Of a stretch of DNA of 64,000 nt, positions 1-9,152 are shown one piece after another. The number at the start of each line of letters is the position of its first letter. Position 1 is the stretch's first letter. The notes under the pieces were generated by a model. The model saw only the letters and a program-made list of their open reading frames with translations, was not told where the DNA came from and searched no databases. The stretch comes from Microbispora sp. NBC_01189 (lineage in GTDB: Bacteria > Actinomycetota > Actinomycetes > Streptosporangiales > Streptosporangiaceae). Position numbers and translations under genes: made by a program. The stretch is taken from NCBI RefSeq assembly GCF_036010665.1, contig NZ_CP108581.1:813501-877500 (forward strand). Reading direction: 5' to 3'.

Positions 1-512
1 AGGAGCACCGCGGCGGCCGCGCCGTACGCGCCCCACAGAGCGGTGGAGGAGGACAGCGGCGACAGCGACAGCGCGACCAGCCCGGCGGCCGCCAGGGACA
101 TGAGCGTCGTGAGCCAGGGCGGCACCCACCGGATCAGGTGGGCCGCGATCGCGACCAGCGGGCCGAGCAGCATCAGCAGGCCGGGCACGGGCGTCTGCCC
201 GCCGAACACCGCCATGAACAGGGGCAGCAGGAGGCCCCACCCGGCGAGCACCAGCACGGTCGCGGCGGCGCGGGGATAGCTGAGCGCCAGCGCGACGAAG
301 GCCAGCGCCGCCACGGTGCAGATGAAGGTGGGCATCAGCGACCAGTTGAGCGCGGCGGCCACCCCCATGACGGCGACCAGCAGCACCACGAACAGCACAC
401 GCCGCCCGAACGGCGGAAGGTGGAAATAGCGGAAACGCACCTGTTCGAACAGATCACGTGCCGCAGTCCGACTTAAGAGGCTCGCCGCCCGTGCTCTGTC
501 GGAGTCCCGCAT
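1..512 (-). CDS. Partial multi-pass membrane protein (3' end beyond the left edge)
   Basis: About 170 N-terminal residues are visible, starting MRDSDRARAAS. A short basic, soluble N-terminus is followed by roughly six hydrophobic segments separated by very short loops, so this is a polytopic inner-membrane protein. The ATG has a good Shine-Dalgarno (GGAGG, about 5 nt spacing), which fixes the start. I recognise no family motif; small integral membrane proteins and permease-like proteins of actinomycetes have this look. It faces away from the MFS gene, leaving a 220-bp divergent promoter region that also contains nothing else I can name. Function unknown. Confidence 0.6.
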   Translation of the reverse strand, partial: MRDSDRARAASLLSRTAARDLFEQVRFRYFHLPPFGRRVLFVVLLVAVMGVAAALNWSLMPTFICTVAALAFVALALSYPRAAATVLVLAGWGLLLPLFMAVFGGQTPVPGLLMLLGPLVAIAAHLIRWVPPWLTTLMSLAAAGLVALSLSPLSSSTALWGAYGAAAAVL

Positions 513-734
513 CGACGCCTCCCCGCTTCGACCCCGGTTATACCGCACGCGGGAAGGGAATGGGTGGACCCCGCGCGGCACGGTGGACGGGGCACCCGCC
601 GGTCCCTGTGATCACCTGGAACGATACGGAACCGGCGCTGTGTTCCCGACATCACCGGAAGGGCTGAGAGATCCCCTTCCCATGGCCTAAGCTGCCACGC
701 ATGTTCCAGCGGGGCCGCGAGCACTGAGCGGTTT

Positions 735-2324
735 ATGATCATGGTTTCGGTCGGGTCCGTCACCGTCCGCGCGGCGGGCGCCCTGCGCGAGCCCCGGGTC
801 AGCCGGTGGTCGGTCCTCGTGCTGCTGTGTTCCAGTCTGCTCCTGATCGCGGTCGACGCGACCGTGCTGCACATCGCCGTCCCCGCGCTCACGGCGGCAC
901 TGGAGCCGTCGTCGGTCCAGCTCCTGTGGATCATCGACGTCTACTCGCTGGTGGTCGCGCCGCTGCTGGTGACGTTCGGCACGCTGGGCGACCGGTACGG
1001 CAGACGGCCGTTCGTGCTCGGCGGTTACGTGGTGTTCGGCCTGGCCTCGCTGGCGGCGGCGTTCGCCGCGACGCCGCTCGGGCTGATCGTCTCGCGGGCC
1101 TTCCTCGGCGTCGGCGGTGCGATGATCATGCCGGCGACGCTGTCGATCATCCGGCAGGTGTTCACCGACCGGCGGGAGCGGGCCGTCGCGCTCGGCGTCT
1201 GGAGCGCCGTCGCCGCCGCGGGCGCGGCCGTCGGGCCGCTGATCGGCGGGGTGCTCGTCGAGCACCTGTGGTGGGGCGCGGTCTTCCTCATCAACGTGCC
1301 GCTGCTGCTGGTCGCGCTGCCGTTCGCCGTACGGATCCTGCCCGCCTCGCCGGGGCGGGCCGACCACCCGTGGGACGCGCTCAGCGCCGCGCTGTCCACC
1401 CTCGGCATCCTGTCGGTCGCGTTCGGGCTGAAGGAGGCGGGATCGGGGCACACGCTGGGCCGGGGTCCCGCGCTCGTCGTCCTCGTGGCCGGCGCCGCGC
1501 TGCTCGCCTGGTTCGTGCTGCGCCAGCGGCGGCTGGCCTTCCCCCTGCTCGACATCGGGCTGTTCGGCCAGCGCGGCTTCGCGGCCGGCGTCGGCTGCGT
1601 GGTACTGGCCGTCTTCGCGCTGGTCGGCCTGGAGTTGATGCTGGCGCAGTATCTCCAGCTCGTGCTGGGGCTGTCCCCGCTGGAGGCCGCCGTGCGGATG
1701 CTGCCGCTCATGGTCGCGGCCGTCGCGGGCGGCCTCGCCGCCGCGCACGTGCTGGGGCGGATCGGGCTGCGCGCGACGGTCGGCGGCGGCCTCGCGCTCA
1801 CCGCGCTGTCCCTCGCCCCGGTGCTGACCTGGGGCACCGAGCAGCACCCCCTGATGCTCGCCGCGTGTTTCGCGGGGATCGGCTTCGGCGTCGAGGTCGC
1901 CCTGCTCGCGGCGTCGGACACGATCATGGCCTCGGCGCCGGAGTCGCGCGCCGGCGGCGCGGCCGCGATCGAGGAGACCGCCTACGAGCTCGGGGCCGGC
2001 CTCGGCATCGCCGTGCTCGGGACGATCACCACAATTGTGTACGCCCCGTCCCTCGGAACCGTCCCCGGCGTCCCGTCCGGCCTCATGGCGCAGGCACGGG
2101 AGTCGCTGGCCGCGGCCGCGCACGTGGCCGGGAAGGCCGGCGGCGCCGGGGACGCGCTCCTGGCCGCCGCCCGCGCGGCCTTCGTCACCGCCCTGCACAG
2201 CACCGTCGTCGTCAGCGTGGCGCTGCTCGCGCTCACCGCGCTGGCCGTGGCCCTGCTGCTCCCCCGTCACCCGGCCGGCGAGCCCGGCACCGAGACCCCG
2301 GCGCCCGAGCGCGCGGACGCCTGA
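735..2324 (+). CDS. MFS drug exporter, DHA2 (14-helix) family
   Basis: 529 residues, the usual length for the 14-helix DHA2 (QacA/EmrB-like) proton antiporters that export cationic drugs, antibiotics or dyes. The first helix carries the family pattern with a buried Asp (LLLIAVDATVLHIAVPAL, near residue 41), followed by motif A (GDRYGRRP, about residues 85-92) between helices 2 and 3. Further long hydrophobic segments continue to about residue 510 and end in a short Pro/Ala/Glu tail. No TetR or MarR regulator is adjacent, so regulation and substrate cannot be read from context. The ATG has no obvious Shine-Dalgarno. Confidence 0.88.
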   Translation: MIMVSVGSVTVRAAGALREPRVSRWSVLVLLCSSLLLIAVDATVLHIAVPALTAALEPSSVQLLWIIDVYSLVVAPLLVTFGTLGDRYGRRPFVLGGYVVFGLASLAAAFAATPLGLIVSRAFLGVGGAMIMPATLSIIRQVFTDRRERAVALGVWSAVAAAGAAVGPLIGGVLVEHLWWGAVFLINVPLLLVALPFAVRILPASPGRADHPWDALSAALSTLGILSVAFGLKEAGSGHTLGRGPALVVLVAGAALLAWFVLRQRRLAFPLLDIGLFGQRGFAAGVGCVVLAVFALVGLELMLAQYLQLVLGLSPLEAAVRMLPLMVAAVAGGLAAAHVLGRIGLRATVGGGLALTALSLAPVLTWGTEQHPLMLAACFAGIGFGVEVALLAASDTIMASAPESRAGGAAAIEETAYELGAGLGIAVLGTITTIVYAPSLGTVPGVPSGLMAQARESLAAAAHVAGKAGGAGDALLAAARAAFVTALHSTVVVSVALLALTALAVALLLPRHPAGEPGTETPAPERADA

Positions 2325-2405
2325 CCTGGCCCGCGCATGACGGCGGCCGGGCCGGGGAGAGTATCCAGGCAAGCCGCTGCCCCCCAGCCCCCAGGATGAG
2401 AAGCC

Positions 2406-3323
2406 GTGAAGAAAACCTTGCACGACCTGGCCTCGCTGGCCGCCCGCATGGGCGTCGGCGGGATCTTCTTCGCCAACGGCTGGCAGAAGCTCGAAGCCGG
2501 CCTCAACGCCACCCAGGCGCAGTTCACCGAACTCCACGCGCCCGTCCCCTACCTCTGGGCGGCCGTCACCATGCTGGTCGAGCTGGTGGGCGGCACGCTG
2601 CTGATCGCGGGCCTCGCCGTGCCGGCCGTCGGGCTGCTGCTCTTCGCCGAGGCGCTCGCCGTGTTCGTGATCACCGCCGGTGACACCGGCCTGCCCCTGA
2701 CGGGCGGCGCCATCGAGCTGATCGTGGCGCTCGGGGCCGCGTCCGTGCTGCTCGCCGTCACCGGTGGCGGCCGCGTCTCGGTGGACCACATGGTGGTCAT
2801 CAAGCGCCGCGAGGCGGAGGCGGCCGGGGAGTTCGCCGCCGACGCCGAGGCCGACGCGGTGATCGCGGCGCTGCGCCCACCGCGGCCCGGCGAGACGCAC
2901 GACACCCGGGAGTCACGCGGCGAGGCCCGGCGTTCCCGCGAGTTCCGGGACGACCGGGAGGCCGGAGACGACCGGGAGGCCGGGGCGGGGGCGCCGGACA
3001 CGGCGGCGCGGTCCGGAGTACGCCCCTCCGGCCCGCGACCCGGCACAGGATCCGGCTCAGGGTCCGGCGCAGGACCCGGCACGGACGGCCCGGCGGCCAC
3101 GGACCCGCTGGCCGGTCCCGCTCCCTCCGCCACCGCCGCACCGGCGGGCCGGACGGACGCCGCGACCTCCGGTGACGCCCCCGGGACACCCGCGAGCGGA
3201 CAGGCGTCCACGACGACCCGCCGGGCCGCCGCGCCCCGCACGCGCCGTACGCGGCGGGACGGCGACACCACGGACGACGACACCACGACGGAGAGCCGCG
3301 CCGAGGCGCCGCCCGCCCGCTGA
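2406..3323 (+). CDS. DoxX-family membrane protein with long disordered C-terminal tail
   Basis: The first 130 residues are a DoxX domain: start MKKTLHDLASLAARMGVGG, the IFFANGWQKL segment typical of DoxX helix 1, then three more hydrophobic helices. DoxX proteins are small four-helix membrane proteins linked in actinobacteria to redox homeostasis. The protein normally ends soon after helix 4; here about 140 extra residues follow, first charged (Arg/Glu/Asp), then Gly/Ser/Thr/Pro-rich, presumably cytoplasmic and disordered. The GTG start sits just behind the first strongly coding-like stretch. It is 80 bp downstream of the MFS gene in the same direction and may share its transcript. Confidence 0.85.
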   Translation: MKKTLHDLASLAARMGVGGIFFANGWQKLEAGLNATQAQFTELHAPVPYLWAAVTMLVELVGGTLLIAGLAVPAVGLLLFAEALAVFVITAGDTGLPLTGGAIELIVALGAASVLLAVTGGGRVSVDHMVVIKRREAEAAGEFAADAEADAVIAALRPPRPGETHDTRESRGEARRSREFRDDREAGDDREAGAGAPDTAARSGVRPSGPRPGTGSGSGSGAGPGTDGPAATDPLAGPAPSATAAPAGRTDAATSGDAPGTPASGQASTTTRRAAAPRTRRTRRDGDTTDDDTTTESRAEAPPAR

Positions 3324-3341
3324 GAGGCGGCCGGCAGGGCG

Positions 3342-4730
3342 TCAGAGCTCCCGCGACAGCGGCAGGCGCAGCAGGAAGCGGGCGCCCCGCGGGCTGTCGA
3401 TGATCGTCAGGGTGCCCCCGTGGCTCTCGGCGATCTGCCGGGCGATCGGCAGGCCCAGCCCGGCGCCCCCGGCGCCCCTGCTGCGGGCGGCGTCCAGGCG
3501 GGTGAACCGCTGGAAGACCCGCTCGCGCTGGTCGCCGGGGATGCCCGTGCCGTCGTCGAGCACCTCCAGCACCGCGGTGCCGGACAGGAAGCGGGGGTCA
3601 CCGTCGGGCGACTCGTCCCGCCGCACCTCCAGGCTCACCGCGGACGCGGCGTGCCTGTCGGCGTTGTCGAGCAGGTTGGTGATCAGGCGGCCCAGCCGGA
3701 TGCGGTCGCCCCGGACGGTCACCCCGGGGGGCAGCCGCGGGACCATCTTGTGCACGGCCCGGCGGTGGCCCAGCTCGTCGGCCACGAGCCGGCCGAGGTC
3801 CAGCGGCTCGCGTTCGCAGGGCGCGCCGACATCGAGGCGGGTCAGCGTCAGCAGGTCGGCGGCGATCGCCTGAAGGCGGTCGAGGCTCCGCAGCACGGCC
3901 GCCCCGAGCTCCCGCACGTCGGTCTCCTCGGGGGCCAGCAGCGCGTCCTCCACCTGCGCGCGGATCGCGGTGATCGGGCTGCGCAGCTCGTGGGAGGCGT
4001 CGGAGGTGAAGCGGCGCTGCTGCTCCAAGGTCTCCTCCAGCCGGTCCAGCGTGTAGTTGACACTCTGGGCGAGTGCGTGGATCTCCCCTTTGTCCGCCGG
4101 GACCGGCACCCGCCTCCCGAGCTCGGACGTGTTGATCTCGTCGAGCTCGTCCCGGATGGCCTTCACCGGAACGAGCGCCCGCCTGACGCTGCGCCGGGCG
4201 CCGTACGCGACGGCGGCGGTGACGAGCGCGGACCCCGCCGCCAGCCCGGCCACCAGCCCGAGCGGGACGTCGAAGGCCCGCACCGGCGCGGCGCTGTAGA
4301 CGGTCCAGTCCCTGCCGTCGTGGTAGACCCGCTGCGCGACCACGACGCGGCAGTGGCCGGGGCCGAACGCGCCGCCGCAGACCTCCCGGACGGCCCTGTG
4401 CTGCGGCGCGTCGGGGCGGAAGCGCGCCATGGGCGCCTTGCCCCGCATGTCGGGCGTCGCGGCTCGCACCCGGCCCCACGGGCCCACCACCTGCACGGAC
4501 CCGTTCGAAGCCCGGGGCTCGGGCGGCAGCACGGTCCCCGCCTGGCCGCGTTCCACCTGGTAGGCCACCCGCTCGCCCGCCGTCGTCACCTCACTGACGA
4601 GGTGCCGGCCGGCCGCCTGGTGCAGCGCCCACACCAGTACGACCGAGAACGCCACGCACAGCAGGGCGACAGCCGTGCCGGTGAACAACGCGACACGACT
4701 CCTGATCGACCATCGATCCCCGAAACCCAC
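3342..4730 (-). CDS. Two-component sensor histidine kinase (no adjacent response regulator)
   Basis: An OmpR-class membrane histidine kinase of 462 residues. Helix 1 near the N-terminus (ALFTGTAVALLCVAFSVVL) is followed by an extracytoplasmic sensor of about 130 residues, a second helix, a HAMP linker, the H-box (DASHELRSPITAIRAQVED) and the ATPase with N-box (NLLDNADRHA), G1 (DDGTGI), F-box (FQRFTRLD) and G2 (GAGLGLPIA). I chose the GTG preceded by CAGGAG; a TTG 84 bp upstream also opens the frame but lacks a ribosome site. The partner regulator is not next to it: the divergent neighbour is a dioxygenase. The signal sensed is unknown. Confidence 0.88.
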   Translation of the reverse strand: MGFGDRWSIRSRVALFTGTAVALLCVAFSVVLVWALHQAAGRHLVSEVTTAGERVAYQVERGQAGTVLPPEPRASNGSVQVVGPWGRVRAATPDMRGKAPMARFRPDAPQHRAVREVCGGAFGPGHCRVVVAQRVYHDGRDWTVYSAAPVRAFDVPLGLVAGLAAGSALVTAAVAYGARRSVRRALVPVKAIRDELDEINTSELGRRVPVPADKGEIHALAQSVNYTLDRLEETLEQQRRFTSDASHELRSPITAIRAQVEDALLAPEETDVRELGAAVLRSLDRLQAIAADLLTLTRLDVGAPCEREPLDLGRLVADELGHRRAVHKMVPRLPPGVTVRGDRIRLGRLITNLLDNADRHAASAVSLEVRRDESPDGDPRFLSGTAVLEVLDDGTGIPGDQRERVFQRFTRLDAARSRGAGGAGLGLPIARQIAESHGGTLTIIDSPRGARFLLRLPLSREL

Positions 4731-4922
4731 GCGATCGCCTACTCCTGATACGGCCTTATAGGCCGCCTTCCCGAAATCTACGCTAAATATCTTAATTAGG
4801 ATGTAATGAGACAAACTTGAAGATTCATGCCTAATATTCGCAAATCATCCAGTACGCAATGCGAACGGCAAGCGTGTAAAGCCGCCTTCCGGGCGGCGTG
4901 CCGAATGATGGAATCTGAAGGC
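4731..4922. promoter_or_regulatory. Divergent intergenic region between sensor kinase and oxygenase
   Basis: This short stretch is unusually AT-rich for the window around 4770-4860, as expected for a divergent promoter pair. It contains a small perfect stem-loop, GCCGCC-TTCCG-GGCGGC, at 4881-4897, between the presumed promoter and the oxygenase start. No operator of a known family was recognised. Confidence 0.35.
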
Positions 4923-5984
4923 ATGAACAGTGCGGTCAACACTGCCGGACCATTGCCGGTCATCGACGTGAGCCCCTTCACCGGCCCCTCCACCCCTGAC
5001 ACCGGCCGGGAGCGCGCCGGCGTCGCGCGCCGGATCGAGGCGGCCTGCCTCGACAGCGGCTTCTTCTACATCAGCGGGCACGGGGTGCCGGACGACCTGA
5101 TCGCGCTGCTCCGGGAGGCGGCCGCGCGTTTCTTCCTGCTGCCGCCGGAGCACAAGATGCGGATCTCGATGGACCGGGGCGGGCGGGCCTGGCGCGGATA
5201 CTTCCCCGTGGGCGGCGAGCTCACCTCCGGCCGCCCCGATCTCAAGGAGGGCCTCTACTTCGGCGCCGACCTCGGCCACGAGGATCCCCGGCCGCTGCAC
5301 GGGCCCAATCTCTATCCCGAGGAGGTGCCGGAACTGCGCGCCGCCGTACGGGCGTACATGGACGCGCTGACCGGCGTGGGACAGGCGGTCATGCGGGGCG
5401 TGGCGCTGAGTCTGGGGCTGGAGGAGGACTACTTCGCCTCCGGCTACACCGCGACGCCCACGGTCCTGTTCCGGATCTTCCACTACCCGCCCGCGGCCGA
5501 GTCCGGACGCGGCGGGTGGGGGCCGGACGAGTGGGGGCCGGACGAATGGGGGGTCGGCGAGCACACCGACTACGGCCTGCTGACCCTGCTGCTCCAGGAC
5601 GGCAATCCCGGCCTGCAGGTGCACACGGCCCGCGGCTGGATCGAGGCGCCGCCGATCCCCGGGACGCTGGTCTGCAACATCGGCGACATGCTCGACAAGC
5701 TGACCGGCGGCCTCTTCCGGTCCACTCCGCACCGCGTGCGCAACCAGACCGGGCGCGGCAGGCTGTCCTTCCCCTTCTTCTTCGATCCGGGGTGGGACTG
5801 CGAGGTGCCGCCGCTGCCCGCCCTGCCCGCCCGCGACGGTGGCCGTCCCCGCTGGGACGGCCTGGACCTGCGCGCCTTCACCGGCACGTACGGCGACTAT
5901 CTGACCGCCAAGGTCGCGAAGGTCTTCCCCCACCTCGGCGGCCGGGTGCTGCCGCACACGTCAGCCGGGCGCGAAACCGTGTGA
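4923..5984 (+). CDS. 2-oxoglutarate/Fe(II) dioxygenase, isopenicillin N synthase-like
   Basis: A non-haem iron oxygenase with the DIOX_N domain first ([11 protein letters not shown] at the start, [10 protein letters not shown], then the [18 protein letters not shown] stretch) and the 2OG-Fe(II) jelly roll behind it. The iron ligands are visible as His and Asp in [10 protein letters not shown] and the distal His in [18 protein letters not shown] supplies the Arg-x-Ser co-substrate motif. These enzymes hydroxylate or desaturate small molecules; the substrate here is unknown. Just before the HTD motif a 15-bp unit is tandemly repeated and encodes WGPDE repeats. In-frame starts lie up to 96 bp upstream; I chose the ATG that gives the family's usual N-terminus. 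Confidence 0.85.
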   Translation: MNSAVNTAGPLPVIDVSPFTGPSTPDTGRERAGVARRIEAACLDSGFFYISGHGVPDDLIALLREAAARFFLLPPEHKMRISMDRGGRAWRGYFPVGGELTSGRPDLKEGLYFGADLGHEDPRPLHGPNLYPEEVPELRAAVRAYMDALTGVGQAVMRGVALSLGLEEDYFASGYTATPTVLFRIFHYPPAAESGRGGWGPDEWGPDEWGVGEHTDYGLLTLLLQDGNPGLQVHTARGWIEAPPIPGTLVCNIGDMLDKLTGGLFRSTPHRVRNQTGRGRLSFPFFFDPGWDCEVPPLPALPARDGGRPRWDGLDLRAFTGTYGDYLTAKVAKVFPHLGGRVLPHTSAGRETV

Positions 5985-6076
5985 TCCGCGGCACGGCCCG
6001 GGCCGGCACGGTCCGGGGTCGCACGGCCCGGTCCGGGGTCGCACGGCTCGGTCCGGCCGGTGCTCCGGCCGGTCGG

Positions 6077-6238
6077 CTACCGGTCGCGGCGATCCGGCTG
6101 GAGCGCGTCCTGCAGGTTCCCCGCGACCTCGCAGATGCTGGGCAGTTCGCCGCCGTGCGCGATGTGCCCCGCCACCACGCGCCGCAGCAACTGCCTGAGC
6201 GTCTCCCGCTCCGGAGGAAGGCGGTTGTCATGCCTCAT
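6077..6238 (-). CDS. Small protein of 53 residues, unknown
   Basis: A short reading frame beginning MRHDNRLPPERETLRQLL and ending LQDALQPDRRDR. It is probably real: about nine in ten codons end in G or C, matching true genes in this window, while the other frames of the stretch do not. It is rich in Arg, Glu and Leu and probably forms a helical bundle or coiled-coil segment. It overlaps the start of the divergent azoreductase gene by 9 bp, so the two starts face each other; each ribosome site then lies inside the other gene's first codons. I recognise no family. Confidence 0.5.
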   Translation of the reverse strand: MRHDNRLPPERETLRQLLRRVVAGHIAHGGELPSICEVAGNLQDALQPDRRDR

Positions 6239-6856
6239 CTGTTGCACATCGACGCGTCCGCACGCGCCAAGGGGTCGGTCTCACGGGAGATCGCCGCGAC
6301 GTTCCGGGACGGCTGGACGGGAACGGTCAGCCACCGCGACCTGGGCGCCGAGCCGCTGCCGCATCTGACCGGCTCCGCCATCACCTCGCGATGGAGCCCG
6401 GCGGATCAGCACACCACGGAGGAACGCGCGGCCGCCGCGCTGCAGGACGCCCTCGTGGACGAGCTGCTGGCGGCCGACGCCTATCTGTTCGCCGTGCCCA
6501 TGTACAACTACGGCGTCCCGTCGACTTTCAAGGCGTGGCTCGACCACGTCCTGATCGTCGGGCGCACCGTCGGCGGCGAGGACGGCCCGGTCGCCGGGCG
6601 CCCCGCCACGCTCGTGCTCAGCAAGGGCGGCGCGTACGGCCCCGGCACGCCTCGAGAGGGCTGGGACTTCGCCGAGCCGTACCTGCGCCGGGTGCTCGGC
6701 GAGGTGCTCGGCCTCGATCTGCACGTGATCGCGGCCGAGCTCACGCTCGCCGACACCACACCGGCCATGGCGGACCTGCGCGGCCTGGCCGCCGAGTCGC
6801 TCACCGCCGCGCACGCGGCGGCCGGCGCCCGGGTCCGCTCCCTGGCGGCGGCGTAG
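6230..6856 (+). CDS. azoR: FMN-dependent NADH-azoreductase / NAD(P)H quinone reductase
   Basis: 208 residues, the normal length for AzoR-type flavodoxin-fold reductases, which use FMN and NADH for two-electron reduction of quinones and azo compounds in the cytoplasm. The N-terminus HLLHIDASARAKGSVSREI is the FMN phosphate loop; PMYNYGVPSTFKAWLDHV is the signature flavin-binding stretch, and VLSKGGAYGPGTPREGWDF the following loop. The ATG sits 9 nt behind a strong GGAGGAAG. It is convergent with the GH1 gene and divergent from the small protein; no regulator is adjacent. Confidence 0.9.
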   Translation: MPHLLHIDASARAKGSVSREIAATFRDGWTGTVSHRDLGAEPLPHLTGSAITSRWSPADQHTTEERAAAALQDALVDELLAADAYLFAVPMYNYGVPSTFKAWLDHVLIVGRTVGGEDGPVAGRPATLVLSKGGAYGPGTPREGWDFAEPYLRRVLGEVLGLDLHVIAAELTLADTTPAMADLRGLAAESLTAAHAAAGARVRSLAAA

Positions 6857-6870
6857 GGAGGAGGGCGCCC

Positions 6871-8154
6871 TCAGTCCGGGAGGCCGCCGCGGGCGATGAC
6901 GTCCCGGTACCAGCGGGCGCTGTCGCGGGGGGTGCGCTCCAGCGTGTCGTAGTCGACGCGGACGATGCCGAACCTCTTGTGGTAGCCGCGGGCCCACTCG
7001 AAGTTGTCCAGCAGCGACCACACGAAGTATCCGCGCAGGTCGGCACCGCGGTCCATGGCCGACCGCGCGGCCCGGAAATGGGTGTCGAGATAGGCGATCC
7101 GCCCGGGGTCGGACACCCCGTCGGGGAACGCGGCCCCGTTCTCCGTGATCATCAGCGGGGTGCCGGGATACTCCCGCCAGAGCCGTACGAGCAGGTCCTC
7201 AAGGCCGGACGGGTTGATCTCCCAGTCCATCTCGGTGACCGGCCCGTGCGGGTCCTCCCAGGCGATGCCCTCGCTGCCGGGATACTCGGGGTGCCCCTCC
7301 GCCGAGGCGTCGGCGACGACCCGGTTGACGGTGTAGTAGTTGACGCCCAGCACGTCGACCGGCTGCGCGATCGTCGGCAGGTCGTCCAGGTTCACCTTGG
7401 TGAAGCGTTCCACATGGGCGAGGACGTCGGCGGGGTACTCGCCGCGCAGCACCGGATCGAGGAACAGCCGGTTCGCCAGCCCGTCGATCAGGCGGGCGGG
7501 CTCGGGGTCGCCGAGGATCGGGGTCAGGTTCAGCGTCAGCGAGACCGACTCGGCGCCCCCCGCGCGCAGGGCCTGCGTGCCCAGGCCGTGCGCGAGCATC
7601 AGGTTGTGGGCCGCGGTGAAGGCGGCGGCCGGGTCGGTCACGCCCGGCGCGTGCCGCCCCGAGCCGTACCCGACGAAGGCCGACACCCAGGGCTCGTTCA
7701 GCGTCGTCCAGGTGGCGACGCGGTCGCCGAGGCGCGACTGCACGGCGGCGGCGTAGTCGGCGAACCGGAAGGCCGTCTCCCGGTTGGTCCAGCCGCCCGC
7801 GTCCTGCGACGACTGCGGCAGGTCCCAGTGGTAGAGGGTCGCCACCGGCGTGATGCCCCTGGCGAGCAGGGCGTCCACGAGCCGGTCGTAGAAGCCCAGG
7901 TCGGCCAGGCGCGGCCAGGCCACCGAGAACCGGTACGCCTTGAGCCCCAGCCAGGCCATGATCTCGACGTCTTCGAGATAACGGTTGTAGTGGTCGCAGG
8001 CCATGTCGCCGGTGTGGCCGTCGCTGACCATGCCGGGCGTGTGGGAGAAGGTGTCCCAGATGGAGGGGACGCGGCCGTCGGTGTGGACCGCTCCTTCGAT
8101 CTGGTACGACGCGGTCGCGGCCCCCCAGAGGAAGCCGTCGGGGAATGAGATCAT
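6871..8154 (-). CDS. Beta-glucosidase, glycoside hydrolase family 1
   Basis: 427 residues, full length for bacterial GH1. The N-terminal signature FPDGFLWGAATASYQIEGA is present; the acid/base is Glu154 in TLNEPW and the nucleophile Glu338 in ITENGA. There is no signal peptide, so it acts in the cytoplasm on imported beta-glucosides such as cellobiose. The ATG overlaps the stop codon of the LacI gene (ATGA), making it the third gene of a coupled operon GH3-LacI-GH1. A short GAGGGCGCCCTC palindrome lies at its stop codon. Confidence 0.93.
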   Translation of the reverse strand: MISFPDGFLWGAATASYQIEGAVHTDGRVPSIWDTFSHTPGMVSDGHTGDMACDHYNRYLEDVEIMAWLGLKAYRFSVAWPRLADLGFYDRLVDALLARGITPVATLYHWDLPQSSQDAGGWTNRETAFRFADYAAAVQSRLGDRVATWTTLNEPWVSAFVGYGSGRHAPGVTDPAAAFTAAHNLMLAHGLGTQALRAGGAESVSLTLNLTPILGDPEPARLIDGLANRLFLDPVLRGEYPADVLAHVERFTKVNLDDLPTIAQPVDVLGVNYYTVNRVVADASAEGHPEYPGSEGIAWEDPHGPVTEMDWEINPSGLEDLLVRLWREYPGTPLMITENGAAFPDGVSDPGRIAYLDTHFRAARSAMDRGADLRGYFVWSLLDNFEWARGYHKRFGIVRVDYDTLERTPRDSARWYRDVIARGGLPD

Positions 8155-9152
8155 CGTGAACTTTCGCGAATCGTCAACCGTGGTTCGAGGAGCGTCGACT
8201 CCGGGACGGCCTGGCCCTCCAGCTTGGCCATGAGCAGCCGGACCGCCTGACGCCCGACGTCCTCGGCGGGAACGAGCACGGAGGTCAGCGCGGGGCTGGC
8301 CCGCTCGGCGATGTCGTCCGGGCAGATCGCCACCACCGAGACGTCCTCGGGCACCCGCCTGCCAAGGATCCGCAGAGCCCCCAGCACGTGGCCGGCGGCC
8401 GCCTCATTGTGCACGACGAGCCCCGAGAGCCCCGGCCGTTCGTCGAGCAGCCGCTTCACCGCGGCGTGGACCTCGTCGAACGACTCCTCGCACGGCCAGG
8501 CCCCGGCCTCCAGGCCGTGCCGCGCCGCCGCCTCGGCGAACCCGGCCATCGTCCGCTCGGCGAAGCCGGTGCCCCGCTCGTAGACCACGGACGGCGCGCC
8601 GAGCAGGACGATCTCGCGACGCCCGAGGTCGGCCAGGTGGTCGGCGCACAGCGCGCCGGCCCGGGCGAAGTCGAGGTCGACGCAGGTCAGCCCTTCCGGG
8701 TCGGCCGGGAAACCGATCAGCACGGCGGGCTCGGCGAGCCGGCGCAGCAGCGGCACGCGGGGATCGTGGATCTCCACGTCCATCAGCAGCAGCCCGTCCA
8801 CCAGCGCGCTCGCGGCCACCCGGTGCAGCCCGTCCGGCCCCTCATCGGCCGTCATCAGCAGCACGTCGTGGTCGTACTGGCGGGCCGTGGTGACGACCGA
8901 GGTCGCGAACCGCATGAGAACCGGCAGGTTCATGCCGGCCCGCAGCGGCAGCACCAGCGCGATGACCTTCGCGCGCTTGCTCGCCAGGGCGCGGGCGCCC
9001 GCGTTGGGGTGGTAGCCGAGCACCCGGACGCTGTCGAGGACCCGCTGCCGGGTCGTCGCCGAGATCGCCCGCTTGCCGCTCAGCACGTAGGAGACCGTGC
9101 TGACGGCGACTCCCGCGTGCTTGGCGACGTCGGCGATCGTCACGGTCCTCAC
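8151..9152 (-). CDS. LacI-family transcriptional regulator of the beta-glucoside operon
   Basis: 333 residues. The N-terminal LacI helix-turn-helix is intact (VTIADVAKHAGVAVSTVSYV) with the hinge around ARALASKRAK, followed by the periplasmic-binding-protein-like effector domain to the C-terminus (TLLEPRLTIRESSR). The GTG start is chosen because it overlaps the stop of the GH3 gene as GTGA and gives the standard N-terminus. Being second in a coupled operon with two beta-glucosidases, it is most likely an autoregulating repressor released by cellobiose or a related sugar, acting on the two identical palindromes upstream of the GH3 gene. Confidence 0.92.
   Translation of the reverse strand: MRTVTIADVAKHAGVAVSTVSYVLSGKRAISATTRQRVLDSVRVLGYHPNAGARALASKRAKVIALVLPLRAGMNLPVLMRFATSVVTTARQYDHDVLLMTADEGPDGLHRVAASALVDGLLLMDVEIHDPRVPLLRRLAEPAVLIGFPADPEGLTCVDLDFARAGALCADHLADLGRREIVLLGAPSVVYERGTGFAERTMAGFAEAAARHGLEAGAWPCEESFDEVHAAVKRLLDERPGLSGLVVHNEAAAGHVLGALRILGRRVPEDVSVVAICPDDIAERASPALTSVLVPAEDVGRQAVRLLMAKLEGQAVPESTLLEPRLTIRESSR

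Noticed and set aside
687..2900. Long open frame on the strand opposite the MFS gene
   Set aside because: Arg/Gly/Gln-rich composition without domains; an antisense shadow caused by high third-position GC of the true gene.
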